Shown piece after piece: positions 1-5,412 of a stretch of DNA of 5,647 nucleotides. A program made the translations under genes and the position numbers. A model generated the notes under the pieces. It had not been told where the DNA came from and ran no database searches. It saw nothing but the letters and a program-made list of their open reading frames with translations. Source of the DNA: an uncultured Pseudomonadota bacterium (GTDB lineage Bacteria > Pseudomonadota > Gammaproteobacteria > Burkholderiales > Thiobacillaceae); assembly GCA_903918705.1 (NCBI GenBank), contig CAIXFP010000880.1, positions 1-5,647 of the forward strand. The letters are read 5' to 3'. Position 1 is the stretch's first letter; the number at the start of each line of letters is the position of its first letter.

Positions 1-622
1 CGATGGCCTTGCGGGTGCCGGAGCCGGCTTCGCGCATGACCCAGGGTTCCCGTGCCAGACGCGCCAGGGGAATGCGCCGTTCCCGCGCCAACGGGTGGCC
101 CGGCGCGGCGAGAACGACGATGGGGTTGTCCATGATCGGGATGCTGACCACCTCGATGCCCTCGGGCGGCTGGCCCACCAGGTAAAGGTCGTCCAGGTTG
201 TCGGCCATGCTGGCCAGCACCTGTTCCTTGTTGGTGACCCGCAGGCTGACCTCGATGCCGGGGTGCAGCTTGGCGAATTCGCCCAGGAGGCGCGGCGCGA
301 AGTAGGAAGCGGTGGTGACGGCCATGAGTTTCAGCCGCCCCTTCTTCAGCCCCTGCCGTTCCGCCACCGACATGGTGTAGTGGTCGAGCACGGCGAAGAT
401 TTCCCGGGTCGCCTGGGCCAGTTGGCGACCGTCCTCGGTCAGCAGCACCTTCTTGCCTACCTGCTCCACCAGGGGCGCGCCCACGGTGTCGGTGAGCTTT
501 TTCATCTGCATGGAGACGGTGGGTTGGGTGAGGTAGAGCTCCTCGGCGGCGCGGGTGAAGCTGCCCAGGCGGGCGATGGCTTCGAAGATTTCCAGTTGGC
601 GGAATGTGGTGTGGTGGCGCAT
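1..622 (-). CDS. LysR-family transcriptional regulator, CbbR-like (partial, C-terminus outside window)
   Basis: This is a DNA-binding LysR-type activator or repressor; 207 N-terminal residues are visible and the frame runs off the left edge. The N-terminal winged helix-turn-helix covers about residues 7-66, with the typical LysR helix pair in FTRAAEELYLTQPTVSMQMK (22-41). A linker helix spans about 67-90, and the effector-binding domain starts near residue 95 (LKLMAVTTASYFAPRLLGEF) and continues past the edge. The pattern RQLEIFEAIARLGSFTRAAE, the QPTVSMQMKKL motif and the later REAGSGTR resemble CbbR, the regulator of Calvin-cycle genes, but no cbb gene is visible, so the CbbR assignment is family resemblance only. 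The ATG at 622 is the first in frame after an upstream TGA. It has no clear Shine-Dalgarno sequence; a GAGG lies too far upstream. The gene follows glk on the same strand after 55 bases, so it may be cotranscribed with it. LysR assignment is very sure; the CbbR subtype is about even odds. Confidence 0.93.
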   Translation of the reverse strand, partial: MRHHTTFRQLEIFEAIARLGSFTRAAEELYLTQPTVSMQMKKLTDTVGAPLVEQVGKKVLLTEDGRQLAQATREIFAVLDHYTMSVAERQGLKKGRLKLMAVTTASYFAPRLLGEFAKLHPGIEVSLRVTNKEQVLASMADNLDDLYLVGQPPEGIEVVSIPIMDNPIVVLAAPGHPLARERRIPLARLAREPWVMREAGSGTRKAI

Positions 623-677
623 GGACGGAAGGCGTATGCGGGCGCTACCTCATGGGTGCCGCCCAGTGGGCCCGCTC

Positions 678-1646
678 TCAGGCCAGGGTGGCGGCGAGGG
701 CCGCACCCTTGAGGCCGACGTCGGGGTCCAGGATGACGCGGACCGGCACCTGTTCCATCCAGTCGGAGAAGCGCCCCTTGGCGCGGAAGCCGGCGATGAA
801 CTCCCCCTCCTGCAGCACCGCCAGCAGTTGCGGGGCGATGCCGCCGGCCAGGTAGATCCCGGCCTCGGCTCGGGCGATGAGGGCCAGGTCGCCCGCCACC
901 TGGCCGTAGATGGCGGCGAACAGGCGCAGGGCGTGGGCGGCCTCGGGGTCCGTCTCCGCCTGCCCCGCCACGCTGACGGCGCGGGGCGCGTCCGCGTCGG
1001 CGAGCAGGCGATCGCCCGCTTCTGGCCGTCCCGCCTCGAACAGGCAGAAGCGATAGACATTCACCAGGCCCGGCCCGGACAGCAGGCGTTCCACGGAAAC
1101 CCGGCCGTGGGCGTCGCGCAGGAAGGCGAGCAGGCGATCCTGTTCCGGGTCGGTGGGGGCGAAGCCCATGTGGCCGCCTTCGGAATCGATGGGGTGGTGC
1201 CATCCCCGCCTTGGGACGCAGAGCGTGACGCCCAGGCCGGTTCCCGCGCCCAGGGCGACCCGGGGGGCGTTCTCCCGCGGCAGTCCGGCTTGCAGGATGG
1301 CGACATCGGCGTGTTGCAGGGCGTTGAGGCCCCAGCCCACGGCGGCGAAATCGTTGACCAGGCGGAACGGCAGTCCGAAGCGCTGGCTCAGGGCCGCGGC
1401 GTCGATGCGCCAGGGCAGGTTGGTGAATTGCGCGCTATGCCCGTCGGTGGGGCCCGCCACCGCCAGGCAGGCGGCATCGGCGTGGCTTCCGGCGGCGGCG
1501 AGGAAGTCGGCGATCAGGGCATCCACGCCGGCGCGGCCGGCGTTGAGGACACGCTCCACCTTTTCAATGCGCACCCCGGCGCCCTCCACCTGGATCAACG
1601 CCAGGCGGCTATGGGTGCCGCCGATATCACCGGCAAGTATGTTCAT
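678..1646 (-). CDS. glk: Glucokinase (Glk family, ATP:glucose 6-phosphotransferase)
   Basis: This cytoplasmic enzyme phosphorylates glucose with ATP to glucose 6-phosphate, feeding glycolysis or related pathways. The product is 322 residues, matching the roughly 320 of the bacterial Glk (PF02685) family. Visible motifs in order: the phosphate-1 loop GDIGGTHSRLAL (6-17); FTNLPW (74-79); LVNDFAAVGWGL (96-107) with catalytic Asp99 and Asn98; the phosphate-2 loop LGAGTGLGV (132-140); EGGHMGF (156-162) with sugar-binding Glu156 and His159; ERLLSGPGLVNVYR (186-199) with Glu186; and the adenosine motif GIYLAGGIAPQLL (263-275). From memory these match E. coli Glk Asn99, Asp100, Glu157, His160 and Glu187, each shifted by one residue, so the active site looks intact. 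The ATG at 1646 is supported by GGAG (1653-1656) six bases upstream and by the glycine-rich loop beginning at residue 6. The gene starts 19 bases after the stop of the PAS-GGDEF sensor gene, which suggests one transcript. Confidence 0.96.
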   Translation of the reverse strand: MNILAGDIGGTHSRLALIQVEGAGVRIEKVERVLNAGRAGVDALIADFLAAAGSHADAACLAVAGPTDGHSAQFTNLPWRIDAAALSQRFGLPFRLVNDFAAVGWGLNALQHADVAILQAGLPRENAPRVALGAGTGLGVTLCVPRRGWHHPIDSEGGHMGFAPTDPEQDRLLAFLRDAHGRVSVERLLSGPGLVNVYRFCLFEAGRPEAGDRLLADADAPRAVSVAGQAETDPEAAHALRLFAAIYGQVAGDLALIARAEAGIYLAGGIAPQLLAVLQEGEFIAGFRAKGRFSDWMEQVPVRVILDPDVGLKGAALAATLA

Positions 1647-1665
1647 GGTCTGCTCCAACCGTGCT

Positions 1666-3276
1666 TCAAAGCGCGCTGAATATCTGGCCGCCGCCATCCC
1701 AGGCACCCCGCACCACCACGCTGCCCGGCCCCCGGGTTTCCGCTTCGTGCAGCGCCGAGTAGGCCGCCGCCAGGCTGGCTTCCAGGGATTCGTCGGCCAG
1801 GTGCAGGACGCCGACATGCACCCCCACCTGGTATTCCTTGCCCTGCCAGGCTTCGCGGAAGCCGAGCACGTTGTCGCGTATCTGCAGGGCAATGCGTTCG
1901 GCCATGTCCTCCGGACAGGACTGCAACAGCATGCCGAATTCGTCTTCCCCCAGCCGCGCCAGGAAATCCGTGTCCCGCACCCGCAGTTCGATGAGACTCG
2001 ACAGACGGGAAACCATGTCGTCGCTACAGGCATGGCCGGCCTGCTCGCGCACCTGCTTAAGCTGGGCCAGGCTGACGATCAGCAGGGTGGCGCGCGATTC
2101 CGTGGCGCGCTTGCCGCCCAGGGCCTGGGCCAGGCGTTCCTCGAAGGCATAACGGTTGGCCAGGCCCGTGAGCACGTCATGGTCAGAATGCCAGAGCAAT
2201 TTTCGTTGCAGTTCCCGGGCTTCGCTGACGTCGCTGATCACCAGGACACCGCCGATGGTGGTGCAGTCCGGGGCATGGATGCAGGAACATTTGCCCTCGA
2301 CCTCGTATTCCATGCCCTGGGCCGAGAGCAGGCTGGCGCTCGGCGGCAGGACGCAGGCTATGCCCTTGAGCGCTTCGTCGATCACGGTGGCGGTGATGTC
2401 GGCGCGGCTGTCCCGCTCGAACAGGCGGACAACCTCGCCGGCCGGCAGGGTCGCGGCCTGCTCCTGATCCATGCCGAGCAGGCTCTCGGCGGCCGGGTTC
2501 AGGTAGTTGACATGGCGCTCCCGGTCGAAGCGGATCACCGCGTCGCCCAGGGCGTTAAGGGTCACCAGCGCGCGCTCGCGTTCCTGGAACAGCTCCGCCT
2601 CCATGCGCCGGCTGACGCGGATCACCAGGAGCGCCACCCCGATGGCCACCAGCAGCGCCGCCCCGGACAGCCCCAGCACCAGGGCGCGCGCCTGGGCGCT
2701 GACTGCCCTGGCCTCGGTGACGGCCTGGGCATTCTTCTCCCGCTGCATCTCCACCAGGTGGTCCCACTGCGCCATCATGCGCAACTGGCGCGGCTTGAGC
2801 ACCCGCCGGATCAACTCCCGGGCCTGGGCATCGTGGCCCGCCTGGATCAGGTCGAAAGCCGCGTTGGCATCCCGTTCGACCAGGGGCAATTCCCGGCGCA
2901 CGCCATCCCAGGCGGCCCATTCCGCGGCATCCAGCGGCAAGGCCAGGAAGCGGTCGCGCAGGGCGATGAAGTCGCGCGCCAGGGCGGAGAACTGCATTTG
3001 CTGCTCATCGCGGTCGAAGGGGTCGGCCAGACTGCTGGCCAGCAGAATGCTCTGGTAACGGGACTCGTGCAGCGACTTCATCGACGCCGCCAGTTCGGAT
3101 TTCAGATTGCGTTCCGCCACGATGGCCGTGAGTTGCTCACTGAGGATGCGGATGTGCGAGACCCCTATCGCCGCCACCCCGAGCAGCAGCAGGATCATGA
3201 TGCCGAATCCGGCGATGACCGGCACCTGCGCGGAGCGAAGGCAACGCCCGTTCTGGTGGTTGGAGCGCGTCGGCAT
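1666..3276 (-). CDS. Membrane-anchored PAS-GGDEF sensor with degenerate GGDEF active site
   Basis: This is a predicted inner-membrane signalling protein of 536 residues from the ATG at 3276. Order: a short basic N-terminus; TM1 at about 18-39 (IAGFGIMILLLLGVAAIGV); a helical periplasmic region of about 155 residues resembling a four-helix-bundle sensor; TM2 at about 198-221; a PAS domain at about 234-353 (ALGDAVIRFDRERHVNYLNP to VLVISDVSEA); and GGDEF at about 360-523, opening with HSDHDVLTGLANRYAFEERL. The signature is GEDEF (443-447) instead of GGDEF. The metal and nucleotide segment reads SLAQLKQVRE (402-411) where active enzymes have roughly DxDxFKxxND. An RxxD motif (R434, D437), the usual c-di-GMP inhibitory site, is retained at the standard spacing. 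There is no EAL domain. I therefore infer a c-di-GMP-binding or regulatory protein rather than an active cyclase. An in-frame GTG at 3312 would add 12 residues; neither start has a good Shine-Dalgarno. I prefer the ATG because it lies just after a short upstream frame. Glucokinase follows after 19 bases. Confidence 0.9.
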   Translation of the reverse strand: MPTRSNHQNGRCLRSAQVPVIAGFGIMILLLLGVAAIGVSHIRILSEQLTAIVAERNLKSELAASMKSLHESRYQSILLASSLADPFDRDEQQMQFSALARDFIALRDRFLALPLDAAEWAAWDGVRRELPLVERDANAAFDLIQAGHDAQARELIRRVLKPRQLRMMAQWDHLVEMQREKNAQAVTEARAVSAQARALVLGLSGAALLVAIGVALLVIRVSRRMEAELFQERERALVTLNALGDAVIRFDRERHVNYLNPAAESLLGMDQEQAATLPAGEVVRLFERDSRADITATVIDEALKGIACVLPPSASLLSAQGMEYEVEGKCSCIHAPDCTTIGGVLVISDVSEARELQRKLLWHSDHDVLTGLANRYAFEERLAQALGGKRATESRATLLIVSLAQLKQVREQAGHACSDDMVSRLSSLIELRVRDTDFLARLGEDEFGMLLQSCPEDMAERIALQIRDNVLGFREAWQGKEYQVGVHVGVLHLADESLEASLAAAYSALHEAETRGPGSVVVRGAWDGGGQIFSAL

Positions 3277-3280
3277 CGGA

Positions 3281-3349
3281 TCAGCGGCTCGATGCCGGGT
3301 CGGGCGCGCCACGACCGGTCGCGGTCAGCGGGGGGCAAGCAAGCTGCAT
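3281..3349 (-). CDS. Possible 22-residue upstream ORF (leader) before the PAS-GGDEF gene
   Basis: An ATG at 3349 is preceded by a strong Shine-Dalgarno GAGGA (3357-3361) at seven bases spacing, better than any site near the sensor gene's own start codons. The frame encodes MQLACPPLTATGRGAPDPAS followed by SR, and stops with TGA at 3281-3283, four bases before the sensor ATG at 3276. The product resembles nothing I know. Either this is a short leader whose translation is coupled to the sensor gene, or the ATG is the ancestral start of the sensor gene now out of phase by one base. In the second case the indel would have to lie between about 3313 and 3329, because the sensor frame has a stop just upstream. 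A chance ORF is also possible. Confidence 0.3.
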   Translation of the reverse strand: MQLACPPLTATGRGAPDPASSR

Positions 3350-3356
3350 GACGATT

Positions 3357-3361
3357 TCCTC
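3357..3361 (-). promoter_or_regulatory. Strong Shine-Dalgarno (GAGGA) ahead of the upstream ORF
   Basis: GAGGA on the minus strand lies seven bases before the ATG at 3349. It is the best ribosome-binding match in the gap between 3277 and 3405, yet it serves a 22-codon frame rather than the long sensor frame. This is why the sensor start is ambiguous. Confidence 0.5.
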
Positions 3362-3375
3362 AAATATTTTTAGTC
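3362..3375 (-). promoter_or_regulatory. AT-rich island, candidate promoter -10 region for the sensor-glk transcript
   Basis: A stretch reading GACTAAAAATATTT on the minus strand is the most AT-rich spot in an otherwise very GC-rich window. It lies directly upstream of the GAGGA site and the start codons, where a -10 element would be expected. I cannot find a convincing -35 box at 16-18 bases, so the assignment rests on composition and position only. Confidence 0.25.
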
Positions 3376-3390
3376 GCGGCATCCTGCCGC
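3376..3390 (-). terminator. Perfect 6-bp hairpin after the 87-residue gene (weak terminator candidate)
   Basis: Bases 3376-3381 (GCGGCA) pair perfectly with 3385-3390 (TGCCGC) around a three-base loop. On the minus strand the hairpin lies 15 bases after the stop at 3406 of the amidotransferase/87-residue pair. It is followed by GACTAAAAATATTT, which is AT-rich but not a clean U-tract. It may end that transcript or be a regulatory structure in front of the next gene. Confidence 0.3.
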
Positions 3391-3405
3391 CCGCGGCCGG
3401 AACCG

Positions 3406-3669
3406 TCAATCCAGGATTTCCAAATCCAGCAAGGCCTCATGCAACTCGGTGCGATCTTCATTCAGTACCGGCACGACGCGGTGTTCCTGCCCGTACTCCC
3501 AGGGGCGCCCATGCATGTCGACCATCATGGCGGCGGGAACCTGGGGTTCCAGCACCAGGGCGCAGGGCGATTCCAGCACTTCCACCACCACGCAGACCGC
3601 GCCCTGATGACGTACCTTGAGGCCGATCAGGGTACGCAGATGCGGCAGGGTGATGATGTCCCGGCTCAC
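3406..3669 (-). CDS. Small conserved-looking protein of unknown function (87 aa)
   Basis: I do not recognise a named family. The product is 87 residues, beginning MSRDIITLPHLRTLIGLKVR and ending ELHEALLDLEILD. It has no signal peptide or membrane segment and is probably a small cytoplasmic beta-rich fold: the segment GAVCVVVEVLESPCALVLEP (23-42) alternates in a way typical of beta strands, and the C-terminus is acidic. The start is GTG at 3669, whose last two bases overlap the TGA of the amidotransferase gene (GTGA), the usual sign of translational coupling. An AGGG lies about eight bases upstream. A longer open frame upstream to 4002 is the antisense-like alternate phase of the amidotransferase and is not used. 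I have a faint memory of similar short proteins in Rhodocyclales-type genomes, but assign no function. Coupling to the amidotransferase suggests coexpression only. Confidence 0.72.
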   Translation of the reverse strand: MSRDIITLPHLRTLIGLKVRHQGAVCVVVEVLESPCALVLEPQVPAAMMVDMHGRPWEYGQEHRVVPVLNEDRTELHEALLDLEILD

Positions 3670-4373
3670 CGCCGCAAGCCCTGGGCCCAATGCCCGTAGA
3701 GTCGATCCGCCACCGCCCGCATAACCGGCAGATTGGTTTCGTTCAGCGCCTGAATCTGGCGCGGTGTCTGGACCCCGGGGCTGGCGCTGGCCGCAGCGAT
3801 TTCCTCGCCCCCCACGTCGCACCAGGATGCGATCATGGCCTCGGTCATCTCCACGTGGCATTGCAGGGCCAGGTTCGGGCCCAGGACGAAGGCCTGGTTG
3901 GCGCACCAGGCGCTTTCCAGGATGCGTTCCGCGCCGGGCGGCGGCGTGAAGGTCTCGCCATGCCAATGGAAGGCCGCGAACGACTTCACCGCCCCGAACC
4001 AATCGGCGGCGGTGGCCGTGTCCAGCACCCGCGCGCTGCCCCAGCCGATTTCCTTGACCGGATTGCGTCCCACCGAACCGCCCAGGGCGCGGGCCATCAG
4101 TTGCCCGCCGAGACAGTGGCCCAGCACCGGGATGCCCGCAGCCGCCGCGGCACGGATCAGTTCCAGCACCGGGGCGATCCAGGGCAGGTCGTCGTTCACG
4201 CTCATCGGCCCCCCCATGAACACCAGGCCGGAATAGGCGTCCGGGGAAGCGGGCAGGGGGGCGCCGGCATCGATGGCGATCAGTTCCCGGGGCAGGCCGT
4301 GGCTGTCGCAGAACGTGGCGAAGTGGCCAGGGCCTTCATGGGGGGCGTGACGAAAAATGGCGATGGGTTTCAC
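3666..4373 (-). CDS. Class I glutamine amidotransferase (GMP-synthase-type GATase domain protein)
   Basis: This is a stand-alone 235-residue cytoplasmic protein made of one triad-type glutamine amidotransferase domain, the fold that releases ammonia from glutamine, or acts on gamma-glutamyl compounds, through a Cys-His-Glu triad. The oxyanion region VFMGGPMSVNDD is at 51-62, the nucleophile elbow GHCLGGQ at 85-91 with Cys87, FHWHGETF at 135-142, and LQCHVEMT at 170-177 with His173 and Glu175. The triad is complete. No ATP-pyrophosphatase or synthetase domain is fused, so it is not GuaA itself; it belongs to the GuaA-like free-standing group of poorly known substrate. The start is GTG at 4373, supported by GGAG (4381-4384) seven bases upstream and by the first beta strand KPIAIFRHAP directly after it. 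Its TGA overlaps the start of the 87-residue gene. It is divergent from the CNP1-like gene. Confidence 0.93.
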   Translation of the reverse strand: MKPIAIFRHAPHEGPGHFATFCDSHGLPRELIAIDAGAPLPASPDAYSGLVFMGGPMSVNDDLPWIAPVLELIRAAAAAGIPVLGHCLGGQLMARALGGSVGRNPVKEIGWGSARVLDTATAADWFGAVKSFAAFHWHGETFTPPPGAERILESAWCANQAFVLGPNLALQCHVEMTEAMIASWCDVGGEEIAAASASPGVQTPRQIQALNETNLPVMRAVADRLYGHWAQGLRR

Positions 4374-4380
4374 GTATGGG

Positions 4381-4384
4381 CTCC
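4381..4384 (-). promoter_or_regulatory. Shine-Dalgarno GGAG fixing the GTG start of the amidotransferase
   Basis: GGAG on the minus strand is seven bases before the GTG at 4373. There is no in-frame ATG nearby, so this site decides the start. Confidence 0.6.
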
Positions 4385-4403
4385 AGTCGGCGGGGGTCGC
4401 GGC

Positions 4404-4409
4404 ATTATG
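4404..4409 (-). promoter_or_regulatory. Candidate -10 box (CATAAT) for the amidotransferase gene
   Basis: CATAAT on the minus strand matches TATAAT at five of six positions and lies about 30 bases before the GTG start, within the 147-base gap between the two divergent genes. The sequence 17 bases upstream is CCCCCG, so there is no -35 match; an activator or a different sigma factor would be needed. The rest of this gap holds GC-rich sequence, plus a weak TTATCA near 4479-4484 that could be a -10 box for the CNP1-like gene. Confidence 0.3.
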
Positions 4410-4520
4410 CCTTTACGGCTGGATGGCGGGGGCGCGGCCCGCCACCCGGCTTGGTTCCAGCTTGCCGAGCGCGGCGCGTTATCATGGGCGCCTCGTCCCG
4501 GACCCCGATTGGAAACCGAC

Positions 4521-5066
4521 ATGCGCCTCACCCTCCCGCTACTCCTGGCCTTGTGTGCCCTGGCTGCCCACGCCGATGATCCCAAGACCTGGGACAACAG
4601 CGACGTCTGGAACCGGTTCGAGGACAAGTTCGACGACAGCGCCAAGTGGCAGGAAGTGCGGCAGCAATTGCCCGCCTATCCGAAGCCGGAGCACTTCATC
4701 CCCATCGTCCTCGGCGCCCGCTCCAGCAACCATTTCTATGTCGATTACCCATCCGTCTCGGTGGGAACGGATGGCGTGGTGCGCTACAGCATGGTGGTGG
4801 AGAGCCCGAGTGGAGCCCGGACCGTGAATTTCGAGGGCATCCGCTGCGCCACCGGCGAGCGCAAGCTCTACGCCTTCGGTCACGACGACGGCCACGGCGG
4901 CGGCACCTGGTCGCGCAACCGCTATGCCCGCTGGGATGCGATCACGGTGCGCAGCGGCAACGACTACCGCAATGAGTTGTACAACCACTATTTCTGCGCC
5001 CTGGACGCAGCGGCCAGCCTGGCCGACATTCAGCAAAGCCTGAAATCCGGCGGCCATTACGACTGA
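4521..5066 (+). CDS. CNP1-like family exported protein
   Basis: This 181-residue protein has a clear Sec signal peptide: a hydrophobic stretch LTLPLLLALCALAA (3-16) with likely cleavage after Ala18 (AHA before DD). Cys12 is not in a lipobox because Leu precedes it, so a soluble periplasmic protein is more likely than a lipoprotein. The mature part, with VSVGTDGVVRYSMVVESPSG (79-98), FEGIRCATGERKLYAFG (104-120) and a C-terminal ELYNHYFC (152-159), resembles the CNP1-like family (PF08750, cryptic neisserial protein 1), whose function is unknown. The length fits the family as I remember it. Mature Cys109 and Cys159 could form a disulfide. A glycine/histidine/aspartate-rich loop, HDDGHGGG (121-128), is notable. 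The ATG at 4521 is chosen because it alone gives an intact signal peptide; GGAAA lies six or more bases before it. The open frame continues far upstream, but that part is antisense to the amidotransferase gene. Confidence 0.9.
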   Translation: MRLTLPLLLALCALAAHADDPKTWDNSDVWNRFEDKFDDSAKWQEVRQQLPAYPKPEHFIPIVLGARSSNHFYVDYPSVSVGTDGVVRYSMVVESPSGARTVNFEGIRCATGERKLYAFGHDDGHGGGTWSRNRYARWDAITVRSGNDYRNELYNHYFCALDAAASLADIQQSLKSGGHYD

Positions 5067-5069
5067 CCC

Positions 5070-5086
5070 TTATCCCTTTGGGGTAA
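5070..5086 (+). terminator. Weak hairpin after the CNP1-like gene
   Basis: TTATCCC (5070-5076) pairs with GGGGTAA (5080-5086), including one T-G wobble, around a TTT loop, four bases after the stop codon. The following bases TGGTTCTCTT are only moderately T-rich, so termination would be partial. It is placed where a terminator separating this gene from the riboswitch transcript is expected. Confidence 0.4.
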
Positions 5087-5115
5087 TGGTTCTCTTGCGC
5101 CGCATCGCCTACACT
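5087..5115 (+). promoter_or_regulatory. Candidate promoter for the riboswitch-btuB transcript
   Basis: TACACT (5110-5115) matches TATAAT at four of six positions and would place the transcription start at about 5121, just before the first paired base of the riboswitch at 5123. The -35 region at 17 bases (TGGTTC, 5087-5092) is poor. The location is the main support. Confidence 0.35.
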
Positions 5116-5122
5116 GCCGCCC

Positions 5123-5294
5123 GCTTCTGGTGCTCGCCGCAGGGCGAGTGAAACGGGAAACAGGTGCGGGATTCCTCCCCAAAGCCTGTGCTGCCCCCGC
5201 AACGGTAAGCGCTCAACGGTCGTTCACCACGCCACTGTTCCTGGAACGGGAAGGCGAACGACTTGATGCGCGAGCCCGGAGACCGGCCCGAAGC
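5123..5294 (+). promoter_or_regulatory. Cobalamin (adenosylcobalamin-type) riboswitch aptamer
   Basis: The conserved cobalamin riboswitch pattern is present in order. The closing stem is GCTTC (5123-5127) pairing with GAAGC (5290-5294). A hairpin CTCGC/GCGAG follows at 5133-5148. Then come ACGGGAAACAGGTG (5153-5166), CCTGTGCTGCCCCCGCAA (5185-5202) continuing into CGGTAAGC (5203-5210), GCCACTG (5231-5237), and the B12 box AGCCCGGAGACCGGCC (5273-5288). Members of this class bind a cobalamin coenzyme and switch off B12 uptake or synthesis genes when the vitamin is plentiful. The next gene is btuB, a classic target. The spacing from aptamer to start codon is 158 bases, which leaves room for a separate expression platform. 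Confidence 0.95.
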
Positions 5295-5298
5295 AGGT

Positions 5299-5405
5299 AC
5301 GCGGGCCGCGGCGGGCGGCACTATTCCTCCCTCTCCTTCCGGGAGAGGGCCGGGGTGAGGGAACTCGGTTGGTCCTCCACCCCAGCCTGTTTCGGCCCGC
5401 GTTTT
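5299..5405 (+). terminator. Predicted riboswitch expression platform: long-loop terminator stem
   Basis: ACGCGGGCCG (5299-5308) is perfectly complementary to CGGCCCGCGT (5393-5402), and the second arm runs into TTTT (5402-5405). The first arm begins four bases after the aptamer ends. Its bases 5302-5308 are also perfectly complementary to CGGCCCG at 5284-5290, the 3' part of the B12 box plus the first base of the closing stem's 3' arm. The two pairings exclude each other, which is the expected logic of an antiterminator/terminator switch. The U-tract is short and the loop is 84 bases, so termination strength is uncertain. Confidence 0.5.
5326..5361 (+). repeat. REP-like dispersed palindromic element
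   Basis: CCCTCTCC (5329-5336) pairs with GGAGAGGG (5342-5349) around a five-base loop, and is followed by CCGGGGTGAGGG (5350-5361). This CCCTCTCC/GGAGAGGG plus GGGGTGAGGG pattern is, from memory, a common intergenic repeat in beta- and gammaproteobacterial genomes; its spurious translations (for example HPGPLPEGEGG) are familiar. Here it lies in the btuB leader, inside the loop of the predicted terminator stem. Exact element ends are not certain from one copy. Confidence 0.65.
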
Positions 5406-5412
5406 CGAGAAC

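Noticed and set aside
1647..1665. A possible fusion of the sensor frame with glucokinase through the open frame that extends upstream of the glk ATG
   Set aside because: The upstream part is a different phase of the sensor gene; the sensor stop at 1666 and the glk ATG with GGAG at six bases define two separate genes.
555..1679. A 374-codon plus-strand open frame opposite glk
   Set aside because: The minus strand encodes a full glucokinase with every active-site motif; the plus-strand product resembles no family and is the GC-driven shadow.
1153..3351. A 732-codon open frame on the plus strand
   Set aside because: It lies antisense to glk and the PAS-GGDEF gene and has low-complexity, Arg/Gly/Ala/Gln-rich content with no recognisable domain. 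Long antisense open frames are expected in GC-rich coding DNA.
4425..4443. GGCGGG/CCCGCC inverted repeat in the divergent intergenic region
   Set aside because: It is six pairs with a seven-base loop in very GC-rich sequence, at a level expected by chance, with no terminator or operator features.
3690..4520. The upstream extension of the CNP1-like open frame
   Set aside because: It is antisense to the amidotransferase gene, and using it would bury the signal peptide beginning at 4521 in the middle of the protein.
4539..5057. A 172-codon minus-strand open frame with runs of Val and Ala
   Set aside because: It mirrors the CNP1-like gene in the complementary phase; the Val/Ala runs come from GC-rich third positions and no start signal is seen.
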